From NCBI RefSeq assembly GCF_017377855.1, contig NZ_JAFREP010000019.1, positions 62,001-126,000 on the forward strand: a DNA stretch of 64,000 nucleotides, given 5' to 3'. A program made the position numbers and the translations under genes. Numbering within the stretch: the stretch's first letter is position 1; each line of letters begins with the position of its first letter. The notes under the pieces are model-generated. The model had not been told where the DNA came from, did no database searches, and was given only the letters and a program-made list of their open reading frames with translations. The stretch is from Acanthopleuribacter pedis. GTDB lineage: Bacteria > Acidobacteriota > Holophagae > Acanthopleuribacterales > Acanthopleuribacteraceae. Shown here piece after piece: positions 34,177 to 43,200 of the stretch.

Positions 34177-35277
34177 ATGCCCCGCATGAGTAATGAACTG
34201 TCCCACTTCGAACACCAGCCACCGGGAAATGTCGGCCCCGTGGCACGCTTCCTCAAAAACGTCATCACCTCCAAATACATCCCTTTTTGGACCTTCCACG
34301 TACCCACGGTGCCCTATATCGCCTTCCTTGCGCTCAAAGCGCGTTCGCCGTTTTTCTTTGGGGCCACCAACCCCTGTATGGCCGATCACGGCTTCCGACC
34401 GATGACCAAACACCAACTGTTGGATCAAATCGATCCTACCTTTTTACCCAAAACCATCGTGGTCGAACGCGATGCGAATTTGGACGAGGTGGAGAAAACC
34501 CTCGGGGAAGCGGGATTAACCTACCCGATTGTCGCCAAACCCAACCGTGGCGAACGCGGCTGGCGCGTAGAAAAGGTTCGCGACCGCGAAAGCTTGCAAA
34601 GCTACCTCAACAACAGCAACTGCCAAGTCATTCTCCAGGAATATTTGAGCCAACCCCACGAATTGGGCGTTTTCTACTGGCGCATGCCGGGCGAAAAAAA
34701 AGGGCACATCAGCTCCATCGTTCGCAAAGAGCTGTACCAAGTGGTGGGCGACGGCAAAAGTTCCCTGGGCAACCTTGTCGAAGCCCAACCGGAAAAGCTG
34801 CGCTTTTTTCCCGCGGTGCGCGAGAACTTCGCGGACCGCATGGACGACATCATTCCCGACGGTGAGATTGTGGTGCTGGATATTGTCGGGCACATGTCGC
34901 ACGGCACGGTATTTAAGGCGGCCAACGCGTTGGTCAACGAACGGGTTTGCGAGACCTTTGACCAAATAAGCGCGGGCATCGACGGCTTCTACTACGGCCG
35001 TTACGATGTCAAGGTCGCCGACCTGGCCCGATTCCAAACGGGCGAGGCACCCAAGGTGCTGGAAATCAACCTTACTGCCAGTATTCCCAGCCATATCTTC
35101 GACCCCGAGGTCAGCATTTGGGAAGCCTACCGCGTCATGTTTTACCACTGGAACGTGCTGTACGAAATCGCCCGTGCCAACAACCGCCGCGGCGTCCCCT
35201 ACATTCGCATCAGCCAAGCCGTTAACTACCTCAAACGCATGGCCCAACGCCGGTTAACCCAAGAGTCCACCAGCTAA
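34177..35277 (+). CDS. ATP-grasp superfamily protein, paralogue 1
   Basis: 366 residues. ATG 34177 follows GAGGG by nine bases; ATG 34186 is an alternative. The N-terminal FWTFHVPTVPYIAFLALKAR and SPFFFGATNP are diagnostic of this uncharacterised family. Residues about 95-330 form the ATP-grasp fold, with nucleotide-binding YPIVAKPNRGERGW, the hinge VILQEYL and C-terminal metal-binding residues in PKVLEINLTASIPSHIF. Such enzymes join a carboxylate to an amine or thiol with ATP; the substrate is unknown. There is no signal peptide. Its stop overlaps the convergent acetyltransferase gene by four bases. A second copy of the family lies at 37235-38266 on the other strand. Confidence 0.82.
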   Translation: MPRMSNELSHFEHQPPGNVGPVARFLKNVITSKYIPFWTFHVPTVPYIAFLALKARSPFFFGATNPCMADHGFRPMTKHQLLDQIDPTFLPKTIVVERDANLDEVEKTLGEAGLTYPIVAKPNRGERGWRVEKVRDRESLQSYLNNSNCQVILQEYLSQPHELGVFYWRMPGEKKGHISSIVRKELYQVVGDGKSSLGNLVEAQPEKLRFFPAVRENFADRMDDIIPDGEIVVLDIVGHMSHGTVFKAANALVNERVCETFDQISAGIDGFYYGRYDVKVADLARFQTGEAPKVLEINLTASIPSHIFDPEVSIWEAYRVMFYHWNVLYEIARANNRRGVPYIRISQAVNYLKRMAQRRLTQESTS

Positions 35278-35918
35278 CTTAGGGTCACGGCCAAGTCCTG
35301 CAACTTTTGGCTGAGCGTTTGGAAATACATGCCCACGTGGTACCCATCCATGAGCGCGTGATGCACCTCCACGGAAAGCGGCAGCCAAAAACGGCCGTCG
35401 CGTTGGTGGAACTTGCCGTAGGTAATGCGGGGGATATCCGACCGCAAAGCCCGTGTCGATGCGTGGGAAAACGAGGTAAAAGAGATCCACGGAATAACCG
35501 AAAAAAACAAAACATCGTCTTGGCCGGTAAAGTCATAACGCGGCTCACGGCGGTGGAAACAGGCCAAGGTTTGATCCATCTCTTGTAAAAAAGTTTCCAG
35601 CTTGGGTTCAAACGGGAAATAGCAAAAATCAAACGAGGTATCCTCGCGCAAAACGGCTGAACCGGCATGGATTCGGTCATACAAGCGGACCCCCTCGCCG
35701 TCCAGTCGCAGGCGAAAAGGCGCCATTTGGTTAACAGTTTCAACCGCGGCAAAAAGGCTCACCAGAAAAAACGAATGACCGCCCTCGCGGCACACCTCGG
35801 GCAAACGCCCGATATCGAGATCACCGCAAATATTGAAACAAGGCTGCTCATAATCTTTAAAAAAGTCAAAAGCCCAACGACGCGGCCAAGAGGTTAGGTC
35901 AAAGGGTTGATGGGCCAT
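35274..35918 (-). CDS. Chloramphenicol acetyltransferase-like protein
   Basis: 214 residues from ATG 35918-35916, after GGGAGG; length is normal for type A CAT. It belongs to the CAT trimer fold, in which acetyl groups move from acetyl-CoA to a hydroxyl. The catalytic motif HHALMDGYHVG near residue 190 matches the family HHxxxDG. PWISFTSFSH contains the conserved Ser region, and YGKFHQRDGRFWLPLSVEV is also typical. An N-terminal FDLTSWPRRWAFDFFKDY matches known CATs. Chromosomal CAT-like genes often have other substrates, so drug resistance should not be assumed. Confidence 0.88.
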   Translation of the reverse strand: MAHQPFDLTSWPRRWAFDFFKDYEQPCFNICGDLDIGRLPEVCREGGHSFFLVSLFAAVETVNQMAPFRLRLDGEGVRLYDRIHAGSAVLREDTSFDFCYFPFEPKLETFLQEMDQTLACFHRREPRYDFTGQDDVLFFSVIPWISFTSFSHASTRALRSDIPRITYGKFHQRDGRFWLPLSVEVHHALMDGYHVGMYFQTLSQKLQDLAVTLS

Positions 35919-36046
35919 GAGCACCTCCCATGCTGGTTTGAGCAACGCGGGCTAGTCTTAGGCGTCTCGACACAAAATAGAGGGTGAATCCCGCAAACCC
36001 GGCGGCTTCTCAGCGCGGGCGCCCTCTTAGCGCGGCGGCACCCGGC

Positions 36047-36075
36047 TTGAATTTTGCCCAAGTAGTTACTAAAAT
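36047..36075 (+). promoter_or_regulatory. Sigma-70-like promoter of the HxlR gene
   Basis: TTGAAT at 36047-36052 and TAAAAT at 36070-36075 are separated by exactly 17 bases. The -10 is overlapped by an AGTA/TACT dyad (36061-36070) that could be an autoregulatory site. It lies 32 bases before the HxlR start codon. Confidence 0.55.
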
Positions 36076-36106
36076 ACACCTGGTTTACCTTTTTCTGGAG
36101 GATTTC

Positions 36107-36469
36107 ATGGAAATTGTCTCGGAACCCACCGCGGGTGGGCGCATCCGGAAAAAAGCGGTAGCCCCCTGCTTACGACCGTGCCCGATTGAACGCGGCATGC
36201 GCCTGATCGGCGGAAAATGGAAGGGCTCGATTCTCTGGCACCTCAAGGACGGGCCGGTACGTTTCAACGATTTGACCCGCCAATTGGGCGGCGCCGGCAA
36301 AAAGATGGTCGACCAGCGCCTCAAAGAACTGGAATCCATGGACATGGTGAAGCGCAAGGTACTTTCCGACCGGCCCATCGCGGTCACCTACGAAATTACC
36401 GAATTCGGTCGCTCCACCCTGACGGTCCTTGAGGTCCTCAAAGATTGGGCTGAAGAACACGGTATTTAA
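36107..36469 (+). CDS. HxlR-family transcriptional regulator
   Basis: 120 residues from ATG 36107, five bases after GGAGG; the longer frame from 35984 is excluded by the promoter and this ribosome binding site. The family core is complete: CPIERGMRLIGGKWKG, SILWHLKDGPVRFNDL, KMVDQRLKELESMDMV (recognition helix and wing) and YEITEFGRS. Two Cys at CLRPCP near residue 24, including the conserved family Cys, allow thiol or electrophile sensing as in YodB or HypR. It probably controls itself through the promoter dyad. Its neighbours are an acetyltransferase and a PEBP-family gene, both possible targets. Confidence 0.92.
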   Translation: MEIVSEPTAGGRIRKKAVAPCLRPCPIERGMRLIGGKWKGSILWHLKDGPVRFNDLTRQLGGAGKKMVDQRLKELESMDMVKRKVLSDRPIAVTYEITEFGRSTLTVLEVLKDWAEEHGI

Positions 36470-36500
36470 AAAAGGCCGCCGTTCACGCGGAGCCGCGGCC
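36468..36500 (-). terminator. Terminator of the PEBP-family gene
   Basis: GGCCGC (36474-36479) pairs with GCGGCC (36495-36500), and the minus strand then runs into TTTTTT. The A-run overlaps the stop codon of the convergent HxlR gene. Confidence 0.7.
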
Positions 36501-36534
36501 GATCTTGATGCAACATGGTGCGAATCAGGGTCGC

Positions 36535-37155
36535 CTACAGGCTGGCGTTCAGCGTGTAGGTGCCGGACCACGCGGCACAGCCCAACACGTGGTTTTCCAA
36601 TTTGTGCACGGCGTCGTGCCCGGTAAAGTTCCCTTCAAGGCCCAAGGATGCCACGTCTAAAGCGTAGAGGGTAAACACATAACGGTGGATGAGGGTGTCG
36701 TTCCAGGGCGGGCAAGGGCCGTCGTATCCGCCGTAAAACCCTTCCATGTCCGCATCACCTTTGAACCAACCGGTGTAATCGTTGATGCCGGTGACACCGT
36801 ACGCTTTTTTGCCAGGCTCTTTGCCGCGCGCGGTAACCCCGTCTGAATCTTCGCCCTCGGCGATTTCGGTGCGATCCGCGGGGATATCAACCAATACCCA
36901 GTGGTAGAAATCGACCCGATCCAAGCTCTGCGGAACGGTTTTCCCTTCTTGGTTCACGTCGTCGCCCACGCTGGGCACATCGGGATCGTGCACAATCAGT
37001 GCGAAGGATTGGGTCCCCTCCGGTGCGTCGCTCCAAGAAACCTTGGGATTTCGGTTGGCGGAAAGTTTGACGTGGGTGTCCGGGTCGGGAACGGCAAAGG
37101 CAAACTCAGCGGGAATCGGTGCTTGATCTTCAAAGGATTCGATATGAATTTTCAT
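36535..37155 (-). CDS. YbhB/YbcL family Raf-kinase-inhibitor-like protein (PEBP fold)
   Basis: 206 residues. AAGGA lies seven bases before the ATG. PEBP motifs are ALIVHDPDVPS (the DPDxP signature), VDFYHWVLVDIPAD, and YGGYDGPCPPWNDTLIHRY (the GPCPP-x-H ligand-binding loop). It ends in the family-typical HDAVHKLENHVLGCAAWSGT. The pocket binds small anionic ligands; the bacterial role is unsettled. There is no signal peptide, so it is cytoplasmic. It converges with the HxlR gene. Confidence 0.92.
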   Translation of the reverse strand: MKIHIESFEDQAPIPAEFAFAVPDPDTHVKLSANRNPKVSWSDAPEGTQSFALIVHDPDVPSVGDDVNQEGKTVPQSLDRVDFYHWVLVDIPADRTEIAEGEDSDGVTARGKEPGKKAYGVTGINDYTGWFKGDADMEGFYGGYDGPCPPWNDTLIHRYVFTLYALDVASLGLEGNFTGHDAVHKLENHVLGCAAWSGTYTLNASL

Positions 37156-37234
37156 GGGCGCGTCCTTGGATTGGATTTCTTTCTAGTCCGTATTTAAGCA
37201 AAGCAGGCGCAAACTGGCGACCCCTAAAGCAGTC

Positions 37235-38266
37235 CTAAGAGACACCAACATCCGCGTTTCGTTTCTCGAAGCGTTTGAACAAATAACGCACGGCGTCACG
37301 CGGGCGTAAGTAGGCGACCCCGCGCTGATGGTTGGCGACGGAGATGCGGTAAATCGCGGCCCAATGACGGTACATGGCTTTGTAGGTGTCCAGGAAACCG
37401 ACGGCGGGATCGAAGACATGCAGTGGCACGCTGGCGGTGCCATTGAGTTCAAGCACCACAAGCCCTTCGCCGGTCGCCAAGCTCTCCGGCCCGGTCGCCT
37501 TAAGATCGAAACGGCCGAGGTAAAATCCGTCAAGCGGCGCACAAAGTTGGTCAAAAAACGCGGTCACCTCGGGGGTGATGAGTGTGTTGGCATCCCAGAA
37601 ACGCGCACCGTGCGCTTGTTGCGCAACATGATCAAGGATGACGTGTTCCCCCGCGGCGGGCACGCGCTGCAACAGGTCCCCCGGCAAGGCATCGATTTTG
37701 GCCCGAAAGCGCGCGTGGCCGGCCTGGGCACGGGACAGAGCACCAACATTTTGGCGGCCGTCCCCCTCCACGGAAAGCAGGGTCTTGACACTAATAGAGG
37801 TAATGCGCCCGTGCGCGGCACCCGGCATGCGTTCGTAAAGCACGCCATACTCATAGGCTGTATCGACCCATTCTTGAAGCAAAACGGATTCGCGATGGGT
37901 TCGCACGGCGTTTTCCAACTGGTCGAAGTCGGTCACGCGCACGACCAAGCTGCCCCGCTCCCCTTTATCGGGTTTTACCATGAGCGGCGGAGCCAGGCCG
38001 GCCTCCGCGCACAGACGCTCTAAATCGGCGCGGGCGGTGCTGGGCGCAACCCGAACGGTTCGCGGCAGGTAAGCGGGGTCAAGTTGGCGCAAGACAAAGG
38101 TTTTGGAGGGTCGGTCCCCGCCACCATTGTGGTGAATGATGGGATTACAAGCGCCGTAAAAAAACGGCGAGCGTGCTTTGAGACTCAGCCAAATAATGTA
38201 AGGTACGGTCGGCAGATGGAAAAACCAAAAAGGAAAGTGATGCCAGGTGAAAAATTTCTTTAACAT
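37235..38266 (-). CDS. ATP-grasp superfamily protein, paralogue 2
   Basis: 343 residues from ATG 38266 (AAGG ten bases upstream). It shares with 34177-35277 the N-terminal signature FWFFHLPTVPYIIWLSLKAR and SPFFYGACNP, the loop LMVKPDKGERGSLVVRV, the hinge VLLQEWVDTAYEYGVLYERM, the metal-binding end VVLELNGTASVPLHVFDPA, and the tail HQRGVAYLRPRDAVRYL. The two copies are clearly diverged, so duplication is old. Substrate specificity could differ, since the central regions agree least. Function is not known beyond ATP-dependent ligation. Confidence 0.82.
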   Translation of the reverse strand: MLKKFFTWHHFPFWFFHLPTVPYIIWLSLKARSPFFYGACNPIIHHNGGGDRPSKTFVLRQLDPAYLPRTVRVAPSTARADLERLCAEAGLAPPLMVKPDKGERGSLVVRVTDFDQLENAVRTHRESVLLQEWVDTAYEYGVLYERMPGAAHGRITSISVKTLLSVEGDGRQNVGALSRAQAGHARFRAKIDALPGDLLQRVPAAGEHVILDHVAQQAHGARFWDANTLITPEVTAFFDQLCAPLDGFYLGRFDLKATGPESLATGEGLVVLELNGTASVPLHVFDPAVGFLDTYKAMYRHWAAIYRISVANHQRGVAYLRPRDAVRYLFKRFEKRNADVGVS

Positions 38267-38348
38267 CTCTACTTAACCTTTCAAAGTTAGGGTGTTCGGT
38301 GCTGCGCATCCTCGAATGGAACACCAAGCAAAACCGTGCTATTCCCCG

Positions 38349-39566
38349 TTAGGAACCCGAGGGTTCGTTTTGGGGTGCTTTCTCATCCGAAGCGGCAGGT
38401 CCGGTTTGGGATGCTTTCTCATCCGAAGCGGCAGGTTCGTTTTGGGATGCGTTCTCATCGGCAGCGACCGGCTCATCGTGGGATGCTTTCACGTCGGAGG
38501 CGGTCGGCGCGTTTTCCACGGGAACCTCTTTCATCGGCACAACTTGGCCACGAAGGTGCCAGTCCGCGCGCGCCGCGGCTTGCAGATCAGGTTCTAAATC
38601 AGTTTCATCGACGATTTCACCGGTAAGAACCTCAAGAACGTCTTCCAGGGTGACCACCCCGTTGACACCGGAATATTCGTCAAGCACCACGGCGAGGTGC
38701 TGACGTGAGTTTCGAAATAGGGTCAAGAGCCGGTCGGCGGGCATGCCGGCGGGCACAAAACGCACGTTGTATTCAAAATTTTCCAGGGGTTCCTCGCCAC
38801 GGCCTTCCAGCGCGGCGGCCAGCAATTCGTTCTTAAACACCATGCTTTTGATGTCGTCGGGGACCGATTCGGCGACCAAGATGCGCGAATGGGGCGATTG
38901 GAGGACCTCGTCAAGCACCTCATTGAGCTTCTTGGAACGCAGCAGGTAGGTGATTTTGGTGCGCGGGGTCATGAGTTCGGCGGCGGTGCGGTCGTTCATT
39001 TCAAAGACGCGCTGAATCATTTCCGATTCGTCTTTTTCAATGACGCCTTCACGTTGACCGAGTTTGGCCATGTAGCGAATTTCGGCTTCATTGGTGGACT
39101 GAACCGCGCTGTTGCCCTCCGACAACCAGGAAGTACAGAACTCGAGCAAGACCATAAGGGGCAAAAACAGCCAAGCAAGGAAAAGAACCGGGCGCGCGAC
39201 GTAGAGGGCGATGGGATTGCAGTAGCGTTCGCCCAAGGTTTTGGGAATGATCTCGGAAAGCAGAATCACGAGGAAGGTGAGCACCCCGGAGATAATACTG
39301 CGGCCGAGATCGCCCCATAAATCAAAGGCGATGGCGGTCACCACGGAGGAGCCGACGATGTTGGCGATATTGTTGAGGATGACAATGGCGGCAATCGGCC
39401 GCGCCATGTTTTCCTGAACTTTGAGCAGGGCCACCGCGTTGCGTGATTTGGACTGCGCCAACTGACGGACTTTATTGATTGGAATGGAGAATAGGGCGGC
39501 TTCAGAACCGGAACAGAGGGCTGATGCAATCAGCACCACCGCAACCGCAACCACCAGGGTAACCAA
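38349..39566 (-). CDS. CNNM/CorC-HlyC family membrane protein (DUF21 plus CBS pair)
   Basis: 405 residues. The TTG start 39566-39564 is set by GGAGG six bases upstream. Residues 1-145 are the DUF21 membrane domain with about four helices (AVAVVLIASALCSGSEAALF, GVLTFLVILLSEIIPKTLGE). Residues about 190-310 hold two CBS motifs (ELMTPRTKITYL, LAVVLDEYSGVNGVVTLEDV). Bacterial members are linked to magnesium or divalent-cation efflux. The usual C-terminal CorC_HlyC domain is missing; instead the protein ends in four 12-residue repeats of the form ASDEKASQNEPA (38364-38507). Confidence 0.9.
   Translation of the reverse strand: MVTLVVAVAVVLIASALCSGSEAALFSIPINKVRQLAQSKSRNAVALLKVQENMARPIAAIVILNNIANIVGSSVVTAIAFDLWGDLGRSIISGVLTFLVILLSEIIPKTLGERYCNPIALYVARPVLFLAWLFLPLMVLLEFCTSWLSEGNSAVQSTNEAEIRYMAKLGQREGVIEKDESEMIQRVFEMNDRTAAELMTPRTKITYLLRSKKLNEVLDEVLQSPHSRILVAESVPDDIKSMVFKNELLAAALEGRGEEPLENFEYNVRFVPAGMPADRLLTLFRNSRQHLAVVLDEYSGVNGVVTLEDVLEVLTGEIVDETDLEPDLQAAARADWHLRGQVVPMKEVPVENAPTASDVKASHDEPVAADENASQNEPAASDEKASQTGPAASDEKAPQNEPSGS
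38364..38507 (-). repeat. Four tandem 36-bp units inside the CNNM gene
   Basis: Units begin at 38364, 38400, 38436 and 38472. They are in frame and encode acidic 12-residue repeats. The two leftmost units are nearly identical and the others more diverged, so the array probably expands by slippage or recombination. Confidence 0.9.
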
Positions 39567-40221
39567 TGAGGACCTCCATGGAACCTGTGCCGAAAAAATG
39601 GAGACAATGCGAACCTCGAAGCGGAAGAGGTCGCCGGCATGCTTAAGTAAGCCCTCTCATTACAGGGAGAGCGAGGATTTAGCTTTGCAATTTTTGATCG
39701 GCTTGCCAAGCGTAAAAGATGGATTAAACGCACATTTTTTCAAAGTCCTGCGAAAATTCGCTCCCGCCTCGGCGAACCCGCGCTTACTTCAGACAGGCGT
39801 CTGTCTTGGCGCCTCGGTTGAAACCCGGTTCGTCACCGAACAAAATGCGGCGCCGGCACACGGGAAACAGGACGAGCAAGCAGGTGGCCGGGCGGCCCGA
39901 GCCGGCCCACGACAGGCTGACCGCGCCTATCCCGGCGCGGGTCAAGCTTTGGGGGAAAAGGTTTCGCTTGTTCTTGAAATAGGGTAAAGTAGGCCATTCT
40001 GCTTCGTATCGGTCGCGCGATTTCGACCATTATCTTGGTGCAACTTTCACCGCCGTCTTCAGGCTGGTTGATGAGAAAAAGGGTCGGCCCGCACGGCTGG
40101 GTTTCCGCGTTACGGTTTCATCAACCGTGGTCGCGTCAACGCCTTCCAAACTCCTTGTTCCAAACCGGAACCAAGCCCGCGCCCAAGCGATAAACTCGCT
40201 TGCCCCCGACGAGGAACCCTG
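39567..40221. other. Divergent intergenic region, no gene seen
   Basis: 655 bases between the CNNM gene and the propeller-GGDEF gene. Plus-strand frame 39475-39987 overlaps the CNNM gene and has no ribosome binding site. I found no convincing promoter pair or hairpin. Confidence 0.45.
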
Positions 40222-43200
40222 TTGTTCTCCCAGAGCCCTTCCCCACCCGTTCAACCTTTGGTTTTGATCCTATGGCTCATCTGCCTGCTCGGCGGCCTTC
40301 CGCTCCTGGGCCAAGTCCATTTCCAAAACGGCATTCAATCGCTGAAGTTTGACCATATTTCCATACGCGAAGGGCTATCGCAAAGCACCATCTACGACAT
40401 GGCCCAAGACGCCCAAGGCTTTATGTGGTTCGGGACCCAAGACGGACTCAACCGCTTCGACGGCTACCGCTTCGAAATCTATCGTTTCGATCCAGGGGTT
40501 CCGAACTCCCTGTCGGATAACGAGATCTTGTCGTTAGCAGCGGGCGAACCCGACCATTTGTGGATCGGGACCCACGACGGCGGACTCAACCTCCTCAACC
40601 TCGCCGACGGATCCATTCAGCGGTTTCGGTTTCAACCCGACAACCCCACGGCGATGCCCTCCGACATGGTGCGCAAAATCCTTTACCAGGACGCCGACCA
40701 CTTGTGGCTGGCCACGGATCAGGGCTTGGTTCTGTTCAATCCAAACAGTGGTATTTTTAAGACCTATGCCAATTTGGAAGGTATCTCCAGCAGCCTTTCG
40801 AACAACGATGTGACGGCCTTGGCGCGAGACCGCAACGACCGCCTTTGGGTGGGTACCAACGGCGGCCTCAATTACTTCAATCCGGCCAACCAACGGTTTG
40901 TCCGGTTTGAGCCGGACGATGCGGCCGGTGCTTTTTTACGCGACGGACCCATTCTGTGTTTGGCCTTAGATTCCTCGAATGTGTTGTGGATCGGCACCCA
41001 GGATGCGGGTCTCTTTCGCTTTGACCCCGCAACCCGTGCCTTAATGAATTTCCGACACGATCCCAAGGATCCCCATTCCCTGTCCCACAACCTGGTGCGC
41101 ACCATCCTCGAAGACCACGACGGTCGTGTTTGGGTCGGCACCCGCGAAGGCCTTAATTATTTCGAGCCGACAACCCAACGGTTCTTTCGCCACTACCACG
41201 ACCCCCACAGCAACGTCGGCCTCGCCGAAAACACGATCTATCAATTGTTTGAGGATCGCTCGGGCCTGCTCTGGGTCGGCACCGCCAACAGTGGCATTAA
41301 CAAACTCAATGTGCGCCGCAGTGATTTTCAGAACATCGGGGTCACGCGCAACCCGAGGACCTCCCTCTCGACACGGGTGGTGTGGAGCATTAGCGAAGGC
41401 CACGGCTCGATGTGGTTCGGCAGCGACAAAGGCCTCAATCGCATGGACCCCAAAACCCACCTGATGACCCATTACAGACATGATCCCACCGATCCCGACA
41501 GTCTGGCCGACGACACGGTTCGCGCGCTGCACACGGATAAAAAAGGTCGGCTTTGGATTGGCACGGTTGAGGGCGGGCTCCATCGCTACGATCCGGCGTC
41601 CGACAACTTCATCCGTTACCCCTACGACGAAGACGCCCCTCACGCGCTCCCATCACGCACAATCCTTTCCATGGCGGAAGACCCGGCGGGAGGACTCTGG
41701 ATCGGTACCGGCGGCATGGGGCTGGCGTATTTGCACTTTGCCCGTGAAACAGTAACGCATTACCAGGAAAGCAGCGAGGATCCCAACAGCTTGAGCGGTA
41801 GCCAGGTGTACTCGCTCCTGTTTCAGCCCCAACAAGGCCTGCTCTGGGCCGGCACGCTGAAGGGACTCAACCGGTTTAATGTCATCTCCGGCCGCTGGTC
41901 CCATTTCCGCTTTGACGCCCTCGATCCGACCACCCTCAGCAACGACGGGGTCGGCGCCCTCCTCTTCGACCAAATGAAGCGCCTTTGGGTCGGAACCGAC
42001 CGCGGCCTTAACTTGTTCATGGAAGACACCGAGAGCTTTCGCCGGTTCACCCAGGAAGACGGCCTGCCCAACGACTTCATCTACGGCATGATGGAAGATC
42101 GCGCCGGTTTCCTCTGGATCAGCACCAACAAGGGCATTGCCCGCATGGACCCCGTCACCTTTCATTTCAAAACCTTCGACATCTGGGACGGGCTCCAAAG
42201 CAACGAATTCAATGCCGGCGCCTATTTCGAAAACAGTGAGGGCCGTTTCTTTTTCGGCGGCATCAACGGCGTTTCCGTTTTTGACCCACTCTTGATTCAA
42301 GAGAACAATTACATCCCGCCGGTGGTGTTCACCGAATTTAAGGTTTCGAACGATGTCATCCAATGGCGCGGCAAAAACAACAAACCACCGCTGATCAAAC
42401 TGTCTCACGACGTACCTTACTTTTCCTTTGAATTCGTGGCGCTGGACTACAACATCCCCGAAAAAAACCGTTACCGTTACAAACTCGAGGGCTTTGACAA
42501 TACCTGGCGCGAGATGGGCACGCGCCGCTACGGCAACTACAGCAACCTCGCCGGCGGCACCTATACCCTGCGCGTGCAAGGCGCCAATAACGACGGTAAA
42601 TGGAACGAAACCGGTGCCTCCGCCATCATCAAAGTATCTCCGCCGCCCTGGCAAACCATCTGGGCTTACTTGGGTTATTTCCTTGCGCTGTCGGGTTTGG
42701 TTTATACCTTGGTGCATTTTAAGACCCGACGCGAATCGCGGCGACTCGGGGAAACCATGCGTTTGATTACCCGTGACCTCTCCCGCAGTCTCGACCTCCA
42801 GGTGGTGATGAGCCAACTTTTAGAGAACCTGGAAAAGGTCATCCCCTACCAATACGCCAGCCTGTACGTGGAACAAGAAGGTCGTCTTGAACGCATGCAT
42901 ACGCGGGCACCCGGCAGCGCGGCCGGCCCAACCCCGCCGGATCGGCTCGAAAAAAAACTCAACGCCGAAATCCTCAAACGCGAGGAACCCCTGTTGATTC
43001 CCAACCGCAACGCACAAATGCGCTGGACACAAGAAATGGGCGGTTCGGGTTTGGGTTCCATTCTGGGCATGCCGCTGGAAGTCAACCAAACGGTGATCGG
43101 CATGGTATACCTCTACCATGGAAATGAAAACGCCTTTAATTGGGAACGCATCAACCTCGCGGTCACCCTGGTCAACCAAGCAGGCATCGCGGTTGAAAAC

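Noticed and set aside
38364..38507. 36-bp periodic repeats resembling a CRISPR array
   Set aside because: Units abut without unique spacers, are in frame within the CNNM gene and encode a regular 12-residue repeat.
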